From Haemonchus contortus (taxonomy: Eukaryota; Nematoda; Chromadorea; Rhabditida; Trichostrongylidae), in the NCBI GenBank assembly GCA_000469685.2, contig LS997566.1, forward strand, positions 44,565,442 to 44,629,441: a stretch of DNA of 64,000 nt, given 5' to 3'. A program made the translations under genes and the position numbers. A model generated the notes under the pieces. The model saw only the letters and a list, made by a program, of their open reading frames with translations. It was not told where the DNA came from and did not search any database. Of this stretch, positions 11,301-20,017 are shown one piece after another. Each line of letters begins with the position of its first letter. Position 1 is the stretch's first letter.

Positions 11301-13152
11301 AAAAGTTCCCATTCCACAGGATCCATTACAATTTTGTTAAGGGTCTACTTAGGTCTTTTCCTTGAAAGCTAGTGAACTAAACAGGCGATCACTGAATCTG
11401 GTTTTTGCCTCATTTCGCACAGAGGGGGAGGGGGGTGGGTGTCACGTAGTAATGTATACTCCCTCGATGCTCCATGTGACATGTGCATGCTCCCTAGCTG
11501 CGTCATAGGAATGCAAGATTCTCCATCAACCATGACCCCACAGAGTTTCCCTCCCGAGAGCACCCCACACTTGGAACTTTGTAGATTTCAAAGGTTTACA
11601 AACCGCCATTGAACTTGCTGGTAGAGCCCCTCCTGAAACGGTCAAAAAAGACTTTCCCTTCCATGAATTTTGCAATTTTCGCACCACCTTCGTAGCTGAA
11701 AACCGTTTTCAACCCATACATCATGCATTCTATCCACCCTACCCGAAACTTGAAGTCATGACGATTAGGAAAGTGCTCGGTGAGATTATTCGGTAACTTG
11801 ACGTCAATTATCCTAATATGAGCACAAAATCGGAACTAATAAGTCAGAAAACTTGCGAGCTGTTCACATTCCGCTAACAACCTTTTTGAGTCTGTTCATT
11901 GAAAGAATTTAGAAAAAGCTCAATCGAAAACAAAATGGCGACAAAAAAGAAGCAGAAGCAAAGGTCAATGACGATGAAGACAAGAAAACCACCAAAGTGG
12001 TGAAGAAGAGAAGTCGACTAAATGAGAAAGTTGAAGAGTCGCATGAGCGGAAACGCAGAGCTCCAATTCAGACAAAGGTTTTACAAGAGGTCAGTGAGCA
12101 GCATAAATAAGTTTTCAGTAAGTAGCAATGATGCTCTGCCCAAGTCCCATCTATTTTGAGTAGTCAAATTTGGAATTGATGTGTATGTCAGTCCATTCCC
12201 TTCGAAAAAAGCCTTGACGGCTGTATATTACATTGGGGGTGTGGTGCGTTAGGAACGAAATGGTCCCGTCGCGGTGAGAGGGGCGTCGCGCGCGAAGGAA
12301 TGACAGCCTAGACAGCCCCTTCAGTTGCCGTAATATACAGCCGTCGGAGCTTTAGTTTTTGAAGTGTTTATGATCAAAAATAGCTCAGACCTTGAGGGTG
12401 ACAGTCGTAGGTTCAGGTAGAACGCTCGAGAACGTTATTTGGACTCTTTCTGCCAATTACATAATTGAGTAGACTCTATTCGAAATTGAAATTCGAGCCT
12501 CTAACAATAAGGTAATCAAAAAGCCGAGAGGGAAAGATGGTCCCGAAACCACCTCGCTAGAGGAGCCCTTGGTACATCCCAAATAGCCTGTTTCCCCAAA
12601 GATTTACACGTTCCTGAACCGATGAATCCTAGTGTGTGCACCATTTGAATTGTTTTTTTTTCTGGAAATATGGATTTCTTCCACTGTGGGCCATTCTGTT
12701 CATTTTCCCCTAGCTTCTTGATAAGTGGGAGATTTCCCCAGATCAAATACTGGTTGACAGCCAATGTCAAATAACATCTGCTATCGATAATATACGTCTG
12801 TTTATGGTTCAATTTCAGCTTTCGTCTAGAGAGGTCTGATCGTCCAATGTCGTAATGATTCCATTTGAAGATTGTGCTGCTACTTCGCTTAATGTTCCTT
12901 GTGTTGTAAATAGTATTGCTCTTATAGCATTCAATTGTGAGGTTTTTTTTGTTTAATAAATTATTTTCTCGATGATCGACTTCCCCATACATTTTACAGC
13001 GATGCTATGCGTTACTACTGAACATCATCCCAGTCGGTTTCTTTTTTCTTGAGCAGAATGTCTATCCAGTAAAATGTCAATACCGAGATATTCTCGAAAA
13101 TTCAGTAAAATTGAAAGCATGGCTTCCCATGAGCCGAGCTATGTACTACTAA
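5319..13152 (+). CDS. Secreted Cys- and Lys-rich nematode protein, seven exons
   Basis: Exons, all with GT..AG borders and matching phases: 5319-5393, 8017-8175, 9469-9567, 10216-10367, 10440-10533, 11913-12089 and 13000-13152 (about 302 residues). The start is chosen because TTTTTCAG ends two bases before the ATG, as at spliced-leader acceptors, and because it opens a signal peptide (MNQLAVLLCIVVAQCVA). The mature part has about 15 cysteines in exons 2-5 (for example FCEEYANC, RCAGA, CAKIAKCC, HACHAD), predicted helical stretches, and a strongly basic centre and C-terminal third (KRKDRTKERKEKPKSC). I do not recognise the family. A role outside the cell is inferred from the signal peptide only. 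Its introns hold a SINE, a dead mariner and MITEs. The last exon is the least certain: it is open to a TAA at 13150-13152, but could be spliced again near 13,070. Confidence 0.7.
5722..5992 (+). mobile_element. tRNA-derived SINE copy, near full length
   Basis: Head GGTGTAGTGGCAAGTGGCGCAC resembles a pol III A box, and GGTTCAGATCCC is a slightly mutated B box (GGTTCNANNCC). A family-specific body follows: GGTCGGTTAGTTGGTACCAG, CACTGACTTCTACAGCGGCTG, then GCCACTACGATTTCGAGTGG. It is inserted in intron 1 of the secreted-protein gene, in the same orientation. A G-run precedes the head. Confidence 0.75.
6130..7090 (+). pseudogene. Decayed mariner transposase
   Basis: The frame from about 6,541 to 6,890 keeps mariner landmarks: a ..SADRLHAAI..KGPQKN.. 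stretch, the block FHHDNAHPNTERR that corresponds to HxDNARPHT with the second catalytic Asp, and WELLAHPPCIP. Downstream to about 7,080 a different frame resembles the usual C-terminus. Upstream sequence is frame-broken, and the N-terminal helix-turn-helix region is not recognisable. It lies in intron 1 of the secreted-protein gene and cannot encode an active transposase as it stands. Confidence 0.7.
7503..7648. mobile_element. MITE with GGGTGGCGGTACTTCTCC ends
   Basis: The left end GGGTGGCGGTACTTCTCC and the inverted right end GGAGAAGTACCACACCC form an imperfect terminal inverted repeat around a GC-rich 110-bp centre with no coding potential. Similar wording (..CGGCAAGCGGCA.., ..TTCTCC..) occurs in the element at 28,455-28,654, so the two may be related non-autonomous elements. 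GC-rich sequence to about 7,810 may be a second, degenerate unit. Confidence 0.55.
8789..9093. mobile_element. GC-rich foldback element in intron 2
   Basis: Sequence starting CGCCGAGAACCAGC and containing TTGCGCGCATCCGTC is repeated in inverted orientation at 9,045-9,093 (GACGGACGCGCGCAACGGGCG..TCTCC). The arms are imperfect, the centre is GC-rich, and no protein is encoded. It lies in an intron of the secreted-protein gene. Confidence 0.5.
10888..11142 (-). mobile_element. tRNA-derived SINE copy, near full length
   Basis: Read on the minus strand it starts GGCGGAGGTGGTGTGGTGGC, has the B box GGTTCGAATCC, then the family body (TTGGTACCAGACTCGTCTAG, CACTGACTTGTACATCGGCT) and the tail with GATTGATTAACGCC. 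It lies in intron 5 of the secreted-protein gene, antisense to it. Confidence 0.75.
11165..11345. repeat. Palindrome centred on a SINE head
   Basis: The arm 11,177-11,247 (..AAAATTGTAATGGATCCTGT.. to ..GCTTGGGCGGAGGTGGTG) is repeated in inverted form at about 11,268-11,337. A 20-bp centre holds the start of a SINE (TGTGGTGGCAAGTGACGCCC). Together with the full SINE ending at 11,142 this looks like an inverted duplication of a SINE 5' end plus its flank. Confidence 0.65.
12216..12345. mobile_element. 130-bp MITE with perfect 16-bp terminal inverted repeats
   Basis: Ends are GACGGCTGTATATTAC (12,216-12,231) and its exact reverse complement (12,330-12,345). The GC-rich interior is shared with 4,157-4,225. 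It is non-coding and lies in the last intron of the secreted-protein gene. Confidence 0.7.
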
Positions 13153-13159
13153 CCCACAC

Positions 13160-14530
13160 ACGATCTGACAATAACCCACCGCACCCACCTCCTCCTCTCC
13201 CCCCCCCCCCCCTCTCTTCTTTCATCTTGAGATCCAAAGTTAAACTTCGTTTAGCGAGGCAACGGAAAACTTTCTGTAGACCACTTCAACGATCGATTGA
13301 GTCGTTAAAGTCTAAGTTAACAAAAACGTCAAGTCAATGGAGTCTTTCAAGTTCTACATCCAACCGTCAAAGCATTCTATCTGACCGAAAGCCCACATAT
13401 TTTCAGGGAAGATTGTCACACAACCATGAGTTATCATTTCACCTAGCTTTGGATATGGATAAGGATTCTGCCACAAACAGTCCAATCTTTCGTTACAGCC
13501 GTTTATCTTCTGGAGGAGGATCAAGTCCTCATTAACTTTTTATGACAATACTAGACCTCATATTGTTGTGGAATCTGGAGAACTTCAGAATGCCTGCATC
13601 TCATAAAGCAGCCATAAAATCGCACTAGAGGATCACCACGCAATCCGCTCTCAAACACAAGAGGGATCAAGTATGGGAACGTTACATAGAAACGCTCCAC
13701 TGGCTATCGGTAAGACACCCCATGGTCACCTCGATTACTCCATACAAAGTGAAGTAGAATGACAGACGACTCCCAGATAAACTTGAACATTATACGCGAG
13801 CACTAACGCCCTCTTGCAGAGCTCGTTTCACTTCTGCCATGAATCATTACTGTCTCGAACAGTTTGGGCAATCTACTTTACTCTGAGCATCTTGTAATGT
13901 TTAATCCCGTAAAAACGAAACAAAGCCATCACGAATGAAAAACGAATGGATTTACAATTTGAAAAGTTCTCGAGAGGAAAAAACATAAAAATAAACTGGT
14001 AAACTGAAAACTTGCAAGGTTAAAACACTCTATGGACACTATTTTGTAGAAGGGGGTTAGTCCAAAAAGCACCGGAGATAATTACATATTTTATGAAATA
14101 TATCACAGCAAATTCCAATGCTGTTAGTCATAACCTTGACTAGGACGACTGGCGAGATTTGTGGTGATGCGTTACGCTACAAGACAGTTGATCTAATCTT
14201 TTTCAATAAAGTTCTTAATAAAATCCGCTACAAGTGACGAGAGTTCATCGTTCAGAAATATTCAACAGCACGTGAGTATTTTGGTAGATAGTCACAAAAA
14301 TGTTAACAGCATAACAATAAAACAATTAAAAACAGCTATTCAATGAAGTATACACATGAATGCTACAAAATATACGGTATTACTGCCTTCCGACTAGTTG
14401 GATACGCTTTGAAAGTCCGCCGATACCATCGATGAGTTATTTGTCCAGCGAATATTTGATTGACAAAGACAAATATAGCAAGAAACTGTAAATGAACTGT
14501 ATTATCAGTGGCATACCACGGGTTTTTGTA
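13160..14530. other. Intergenic DNA, no gene supported
   Basis: Contains a C-rich run (13,185-13,215) that makes a proline-rich open frame of little meaning. Otherwise AT-rich sequence with no recognisable domain. Confidence 0.45.
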
Positions 14531-14534
14531 TTTA

Positions 14535-14950
14535 TTAGGTTGTAACATAAGTTCGTAGAGTTTTTCACAAAGATTTCTCTGAACAAAAAGCAATAATTGC
14601 AATAATAAATTATTAAATGAGTTATTATAATAATCAGCCAATACACGAATTGTTTGGCGACCATCTTCCTTCAATAGTGTCTTCAGACGCTCTTGGTCGA
14701 ATTCTGCAGGTCGTCCGCTTCGAGGCGTGTCTTCAAGTTCAAAGTCGCCTATTTCAAGCTTTGCGAACCATTTTTGTGCAGCAGACACACCTATGTAAGA
14801 CACCTCCCCTGTACGCACTGCATATCTCCCGAGCTGTTTCGGCAAGAAAAGCAGATGTCGAAAATGCTGATTTTTTCTCCTAGATATTCCATTTCTGAGC
14901 CAGAAAAAAGACGAACAGTTAAACTCCCCAAAAAAAAAAACAGATGAAAC
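14535..14950 (-). pseudogene. Mariner remnant, 3' part, split by the Penelope insertion
   Basis: The left terminal repeat starts TTAGGTTGTAACATAAGTTC at 14,535, typical of mariner ends (TTAGGTTG..CATAAGT) and flanked by TA. On the minus strand a frame encodes a mariner N-terminal DNA-binding domain (..SAAQKWFAKLEIGDFELED.. and TPRSGRPAEFD..). After ..TIRVLAD the sequence runs almost directly into the terminal repeat, so the catalytic domain is deleted. The other end of this mariner is at 19,691-19,820, beyond the Penelope pair. Confidence 0.75.
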
Positions 14951-15006
14951 ATTATGAGTTTGTTGTTGTCTTGAACTCTTCACGAGGTTTTTAAATAACC
15001 TTTATT

Positions 15007-15045
15007 AGGCTGACGTTTCGGCGGAATCGCCTTCTTCAGAGCCTG
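15007..15045 (-). ncRNA. Hammerhead-like motif in Penelope copy 1, mutated core
   Basis: Read on the minus strand: CTGAAGA, stem GGCG-attc-CGCC, GAAAC, GTCAGCCTAATAAA. The layout matches a hammerhead core except that CUGAUGA is CUGAAGA, which would be expected to abolish cleavage. The identical motif stands at the end of copy 2. Confidence 0.4.
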
Positions 15046-15223
15046 AAAGGATCATATCAATCTGTGATTATCCGACCAAACGTCTCCACCAACCCACTAA
15101 GTTCGAAACCCCCAGGGCACGCAGGTGGTCGAAAGGAGAACCACTCACCGTAACTTCGTGGATTCTTCGAAACCACCCAACTAGTGGCACCAACCGACCA
15201 GTGTCAGCGGGGGTACGTCTTCA

Positions 15224-17452
15224 TCAAAGTCTGTCAGGGAAGGCCAATCTTATATAAGGCCGTAGCTCCCGCGTGATTGCGAGGCATTCTTCCCTACGAT
15301 TCATTTTGGGATCGGTGACCTGTATCCAAAATGCCTCGAGGGTTTTACGCGCGCACACTTGCGACTCCTGTGCTACGACCTCCACGGTGACCTCAAATAC
15401 GTCTCCGTTATGCTTGTGAATCCGATGGCTCCCTAAGGCAGTAGACTTTTTTAATCGTCTCATTCCATCTATGTGCTCCTTGACCCTCACGTGAAGTGGT
15501 CTTGCCGTTTCTCCTATATACTCATCACCACAAACCCGGCAAGTAATTCTGTACACCACTCCAGACATGTTACAATCACCTTCCCTTCCAGCTGGATAAA
15601 CCACACAGTTTGAGGTCGTACATAGGCGATCGTATATCCTGTTACGAATCAAGCGCTTCTTCAGATTGAAGGGTGGTACATTTACAATAGCTACTAAATT
15701 TTCCAAACCCGATCTCTTCAAGCACTTTCTAATGGAGGCGCTGACCTCATCAGAAATAAATGGTAGTGGAAAAGGAGTCTTGCCTTCAATCGAGGTACTA
15801 CCATGTCTGAGGATCACACCACCAGAAGAAGCTCTACGTGAAGTTGGAAAGTTGTAGTAGCCATTGGACCAAGCTATATCGCGTGCCATTTCAAGCGACT
15901 CTTTTCGCTCTTCCTCCCCAGTGCAGACCTTCCTAGCGGTGCGAAACATATTTCTAACGACCGCTCGTTTCACGTAGAAAGGATGAGCTGAGTGATAATG
16001 GACAATGATGTTCTTATTGCTAGGCTTTCTGTACCACTTCGTAACAATCATATCACCCTGTAGCCTCACTTGAACGTTTAAGAAAGGAAGCCAATTTCCG
16101 GTCGGTTTCTCCCGTGTTAACTTAATGTGCTCTGATTGTGAATTAAGTAGGCCGAAACACACATCTACTTCTTCCTGTGACGCACAGACTATGAAGCAAT
16201 CATCGATATATCTGCAGTAAAGTAAGGGCAGATATTCCAGTACAGGCGCTTCAATCTTGGCCATAAAGGATATGGCCAACACAGGCGCCAATCGCTGCCC
16301 CATAGCCAAGCCTCTAGTCTGTGCGAAATACCTTCCCGACCACTTGAAAATGTTACAACTGAGGCACTCCTTCACAAGTGTCATCAGTTGCGATATAGAC
16401 AGCCCTCGCATACTAATTTCGTTCTGGTGCTGACTAAGAAGCTCGAATACGGCTTCCATAGCAGACCCATTGCTGACATTTGTATAGAGAGCTTCTACGT
16501 CGAAGGATTCCATAACGCACGAACCACTGGGGTGCAGTGCGAAAAGGCGATCCAAAAACATTTGGGTGTTAGTGAGATGGGAAGGAATGAAGTTAAGGAG
16601 CTGCACTAGAATGGTATTAAGAAACCATGCGATTCGGTCAGTAGGACCACCCACGCAGCTTATTATAGGACGGACTTTTACGGAAGTGGGATTGATTGAA
16701 GCCAGGTCGTCTGCATCTAAAAACTTGTGCGTCTTTATGAGCAGGTACAGGACTGGACAACAAGGCGACTCAAGTTTGAGCCGTGTTGTTAAAGTTGAAC
16801 TCAGCCCTGCAGACCGTGCTACTGAAACCCACATCCGATTTAGTCCACGCAGCTGCGTTTTGAACTCCTCATGAGAAGCTGGGCGATAGAGAGATGTGTC
16901 TCCCAGATGGTGTTCTGTTATTTCACAGTCGAGTTGTCTGGGAATTACTACAAACTCTCCCCCTTTATCACTGACGGACAACCTTATAGTTCGAGACTTT
17001 ATCAGGTCTCGAATTTCCTTAATACCACGTGCTTGCTCCCTTGAAATATTGGATGTGATGTTTCGCTTTCGGAACCTACTCAGCACCTTAAAAACGTCGT
17101 CGGCAAAAACCCGGAAATTGGCATCGGAGTCAATGTGTGGTTCCTGTTGTTTGAAAAACGTAGCTGGGAAGGGAATGTTGAGCACATTTCTTACCTGCTC
17201 TGCCACTAAGGAGCCGTTATCACACCTAGCCCTATAACGGAGCCGATCTTGAAGTTCGTGTAGACTGCACATGATTTTTCGCATGACAGCTGTGGAAATG
17301 GGCTGCGAAGGTGAAAAACTTGGGCCCATTTCCAAGATCGAACGAGCGCAGTCAGATAGAGGGAAGCCTCCCAACACAGTGACTCGAGACTTAGACGAAC
17401 TCCGCTGGCTAGTCACGTCGGCTTTATGATTTCCCGAAACCGGTTCAGCCAC
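15224..17452 (-). CDS. Penelope-like reverse transcriptase with GIY-YIG endonuclease
   Basis: A 742-residue uninterrupted frame. Reverse transcriptase motifs: motif A SFDVEALYTNV (about residue 316), motif B GLAMGQRLAP (about 381), motif C RYIDDCFIV with the catalytic Asp pair (about 414-422), then FLNVQV and KWYRKPSNKN. The C-terminus has Cys-rich linker pairs (LCTTSNC, CRVC) and a GIY-YIG nuclease core, GVVYRITC..CGDEYIGETARPLHVRVKEH, from about residue 631. This domain order defines endonuclease-bearing Penelope-like elements; the product copies the element RNA into DNA at a nicked site in the nucleus. All key residues are present, so it may be active or only recently silenced. The first ATG in the long frame was taken as start. 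Confidence 0.9.
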   Translation of the reverse strand: MAEPVSGNHKADVTSQRSSSKSRVTVLGGFPLSDCARSILEMGPSFSPSQPISTAVMRKIMCSLHELQDRLRYRARCDNGSLVAEQVRNVLNIPFPATFFKQQEPHIDSDANFRVFADDVFKVLSRFRKRNITSNISREQARGIKEIRDLIKSRTIRLSVSDKGGEFVVIPRQLDCEITEHHLGDTSLYRPASHEEFKTQLRGLNRMWVSVARSAGLSSTLTTRLKLESPCCPVLYLLIKTHKFLDADDLASINPTSVKVRPIISCVGGPTDRIAWFLNTILVQLLNFIPSHLTNTQMFLDRLFALHPSGSCVMESFDVEALYTNVSNGSAMEAVFELLSQHQNEISMRGLSISQLMTLVKECLSCNIFKWSGRYFAQTRGLAMGQRLAPVLAISFMAKIEAPVLEYLPLLYCRYIDDCFIVCASQEEVDVCFGLLNSQSEHIKLTREKPTGNWLPFLNVQVRLQGDMIVTKWYRKPSNKNIIVHYHSAHPFYVKRAVVRNMFRTARKVCTGEEERKESLEMARDIAWSNGYYNFPTSRRASSGGVILRHGSTSIEGKTPFPLPFISDEVSASIRKCLKRSGLENLVAIVNVPPFNLKKRLIRNRIYDRLCTTSNCVVYPAGREGDCNMSGVVYRITCRVCGDEYIGETARPLHVRVKEHIDGMRRLKKSTALGSHRIHKHNGDVFEVTVEVVAQESQVCARKTLEAFWIQVTDPKMNRREECLAITRELRPYIRLAFPDRL

Positions 17453-17623
17453 GATGCGCGATGACCCCCCTTTAAAACCACATGTTGAACTGCAAAGGTC
17501 ATCGAACTTTCTCTGTAAGGTGGCTTTAACCCTAGATCGGATAGAATCACAAATTGATTTTCAAGGGAGCAAGCACGTGGTATTAAGGAAATTCGAGACC
17601 TGATAAAGTCTCGAACTATAAGG

Positions 17624-19381
17624 TTGTCCGTCAGTGATAAAGGGGGAGAGTTTTTAGTAATTCCCAGACAACTCGACTGTGAAATAACAGAACACCATCT
17701 GGGAGACACATCTCTCTATCGCCCAGCTTCTCATGAGGAGTTCAAAACGCAGCTGCGTGGACTAAATCGGATGTGGGTTTCAGTAGCACGGTCTGCAGGG
17801 CTGAGTTCAACTTTAACAACACGGCTCAAACTTGAGTCGCCTTGTTGTCCAGTCCTGTACCTGCTCATAAAGACGCACAAGTTTTTAGATGCAGACGACC
17901 TGGCTTCAATCAATCCCACTTCCGTAAAAGTCCGTCCTATAATAAGCTGCGTGGGTGGTCCTACTGACCGAATCGCATGGTTTCTTAATACCATTCTAGT
18001 GCAGCTCCTTAACTTCATTCCTTCCCATCTCACTAACACCCAAATGTTTTTGGATCGCCTTTTCGCACTGCACCCCAGTGGTTCGTGCGTTATGGAATCC
18101 TTCGACGTAGAAGCTCTCTATACAAATGTCAGCAATGGGTCTGCTATGGAAGCCGTATTCGAGCTTCTTAGTCAGCACCAGAACGAAATTAGTATGCGAG
18201 GGCTGTCTATATCGCAACTGATGACACTTGTGAAGGAGTGCCTCAGTTGTAACATTTTCAAGTGGTCGGGAAGGTATTTCGCACAGACTAGAGGCTTGGC
18301 TATGGGGCAGCGATTGGCGCCTGTGTTGGCCATATCCTTTATGGCCAAGATTGAAGCGCCTGTACTGGAATATCTGCCCTTACTTTACTGCAGATATATC
18401 GATGATTGCTTCATAGTCTGTGCGTCACAGGAAGAAGTAGATGTGTGTTTCGGCCTACTTAATTCACAATCAGAGCACATTAAGTTAACACGGGAGAAAC
18501 CGACCGGAAATTGGCTTCCTTTCTTAAACGTTCAAGTGAGGCTACAGGGTGATATGATTGTTACGAAGTGGTACAGAAAGCCTAGCAATAAGAACATCAT
18601 TGTCCATTATCACTCAGCTCATCCTTTCTACGTGAAACGAGCGGTCGTTAGAAATATGTTTCGCACCGCTAGGAAGGTCTGCACTGGGGAGGAAGAGCGA
18701 AAAGAGTCGCTTGAAATGGCACGCGATATAGCTTGGTCCAATGGCTACTACAACTTTCCAACTTCACGTAGAGCTTCTTCTGGTGGTGTGATCCTCAGAC
18801 ATGGTAGTACCTCGATTGAAGGCAAGACTCCTTTTCCACTACCATTTATTTCTGATGAGGTCAGCGCCTCCATTAGAAAGTGCTTGAAGAGATCGGGTTT
18901 GGAAAATTTAGTAGCTATTGTAAATGTACCACCCTTCAATCTGAAGAAGCGCTTGATTCGTAACAGGATATACGATCGCCTATGTACGACCTCAAACTGT
19001 GTGGCTTATCCAGCTGGAAGGGAAGGTGATTGTAACATGTCTGGAGTGGTGTACAGAATTACTTGCCGGGTTTGTGGTGATGAGTATATAGGAGAAACGG
19101 CAAGACCACTTCACGTGAGGGTCAAGGAGCACATAGATGGAATGAGACGATTAAAAAAGTCTACTGCCTTAGGGAGCCATCGGATTCACAAGCATAACGG
19201 AGACGTATTTGAGGTCACCGTGGAGGTCGTAGCACAGGAGTCGCAAGTGTGCGCGCGTAAAACCCTCGAGGCATTTTGGATACAGGTCACCGATCCCAAA
19301 ATGAATCGTAGGGAAGAATGCCTCGCAATCACGCGGGAGCTACGGCCTTATATAAGATTGGCCTTCCCTGACAGACTTTGA
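17624..19381 (+). CDS. Penelope-like RT and GIY-YIG endonuclease, N-terminally truncated
   Basis: 585-residue frame with YIDD (residues 258-261) and GIY-YIG (from residue 474) intact. The frame is open upstream to the truncation point at about 17,561 but lacks the first ~135 residues of copy 1. Whether the shortened protein is made is unknown: the nearest ATG is internal, and any promoter would have to come from the inverted neighbour. Confidence 0.8.
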   Translation: MSVSDKGGEFLVIPRQLDCEITEHHLGDTSLYRPASHEEFKTQLRGLNRMWVSVARSAGLSSTLTTRLKLESPCCPVLYLLIKTHKFLDADDLASINPTSVKVRPIISCVGGPTDRIAWFLNTILVQLLNFIPSHLTNTQMFLDRLFALHPSGSCVMESFDVEALYTNVSNGSAMEAVFELLSQHQNEISMRGLSISQLMTLVKECLSCNIFKWSGRYFAQTRGLAMGQRLAPVLAISFMAKIEAPVLEYLPLLYCRYIDDCFIVCASQEEVDVCFGLLNSQSEHIKLTREKPTGNWLPFLNVQVRLQGDMIVTKWYRKPSNKNIIVHYHSAHPFYVKRAVVRNMFRTARKVCTGEEERKESLEMARDIAWSNGYYNFPTSRRASSGGVILRHGSTSIEGKTPFPLPFISDEVSASIRKCLKRSGLENLVAIVNVPPFNLKKRLIRNRIYDRLCTTSNCVAYPAGREGDCNMSGVVYRITCRVCGDEYIGETARPLHVRVKEHIDGMRRLKKSTALGSHRIHKHNGDVFEVTVEVVAQESQVCARKTLEAFWIQVTDPKMNRREECLAITRELRPYIRLAFPDRL

Positions 19382-19560
19382 TGAAGACGTACCCCCGCTG
19401 ACACTGGTCGGTTGGTGCCACTAGTTGGGTGGTTTCGAAGAATCCACGAAGTTACGGTGAGTGGTTCTCCTTTCGACCACCTGCGTGCCCTGGGGGTTTC
19501 GAACTTAGTGGGTTGGTGGAGACGTTTGGTCGGATAATCACAGATTGATATGATCCTTTC

Positions 19561-19605
19561 AGGCTCTGAAGAAGGCGATTCCGCCGAAACGTCAGCCTAA
19601 TAAAG
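19561..19605 (+). ncRNA. Hammerhead-like motif in Penelope copy 2, mutated core
   Basis: Same sequence as at 15,007-15,045 but on the plus strand: CTGAAGA, GGCG-attc-CGCC stem, GAAAC, then CCTAATAAAG, which also supplies a polyadenylation signal. Confidence 0.4.
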
Positions 19606-19690
19606 GTTATTTAAAAACCTCGTGAAGAGTTCAAGACAACAACAAACTCATAATATAATCATGCCGAGGTTCATAGAAAGCCGTACATGG

Positions 19691-19820
19691 AACAGATGAA
19701 ACAGTTTTGTAGAGGAGAAAAAGCTCTTTCGAATGAATGTATACACTTTGCTGAAAAACAAAACAAGCCGTTGCAAAATAACTCTGACGCAAAACTCTAC
19801 GAACTTATGTTACAACCCAA
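19691..19820 (-). mobile_element. Mariner 5' end, other half of the split mariner
   Basis: Ends with the reverse complement of the mariner terminal repeat (CTACGAACTTATGTTACAAC then CCAATA) and closes the element that begins at 14,535. It starts with AACAGATGAAACA, also found at 14,939-14,951 on the other side of the Penelope pair and taken as its 13-bp target-site duplication. Confidence 0.7.
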
Positions 19821-20017
19821 TATTTCAACGTGAGCTAAGTATTAAATCTGTAATTAAAAGAATAGAAACACTTCAAAGGCAGTTGTGGTATATCCAACTG
19901 ACTTCCGAGAGGAGCTGCCTCAGCCAACATGCTGACGGTTGATACGAGACTATGAGGAGTGGAAAAAACTCTGTTTGGTGGGCGAACAAAGAACAAAACG
20001 AATGATTGGAATTCATG

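Larger units (their letters stand above)
14952..17500 (-). mobile_element. Penelope-like retroelement, copy 1 (longest)
   Basis: The element consists of the coding region 15,224-17,452 plus a 3' untranslated part of about 270 bp running to 14,952, which contains the hammerhead-like motif and an AATAAA. It lies head-to-head with the 5'-truncated copy 2. Matching arms cover about 2.1 kb (14,952-17,046 against 17,559-19,654), and about 0.5 kb between them is unique to this copy. Partial copies joined in inverted or tandem orientation are characteristic of Penelope-like elements. Confidence 0.85.
17559..19654 (+). mobile_element. Penelope-like retroelement, copy 2 (5'-truncated, inverted)
   Basis: Nearly identical to copy 1 from its codon ~136 to the 3' end. 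The 5' part is missing, and the sequence joins the upstream region of copy 1 at about 17,559. The open part encodes 585 residues that differ from copy 1 at only two positions I can see (GGEFVV/GGEFLV and NCVVY/NCVAY), so the duplication is very recent. Confidence 0.85.

Noticed and set aside
12516..12992. 158-residue minus-strand frame
   Set aside because: It lies inside an intron of the plus-strand gene, has no known motif, and shows no splice sites or signal sequence. An old transposon remnant is possible but cannot be supported.
13074..13535. 153-residue proline-containing plus-strand frame
   Set aside because: It depends on a C-run, has no recognised domain, overlaps the last exon of the secreted-protein gene in another phase, and no splice partner was found.
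14363..14983. A 206-residue minus-strand protein
   Set aside because: Only the middle resembles the mariner DNA-binding domain. The rest is untranslated and terminal-repeat DNA read through after a deletion, so it was annotated as a mariner remnant.
16388..18217. Antisense frames of 60-110 residues inside the Penelope copies
   Set aside because: They are shadows of the reverse transcriptase frame and occur identically in both inverted copies.
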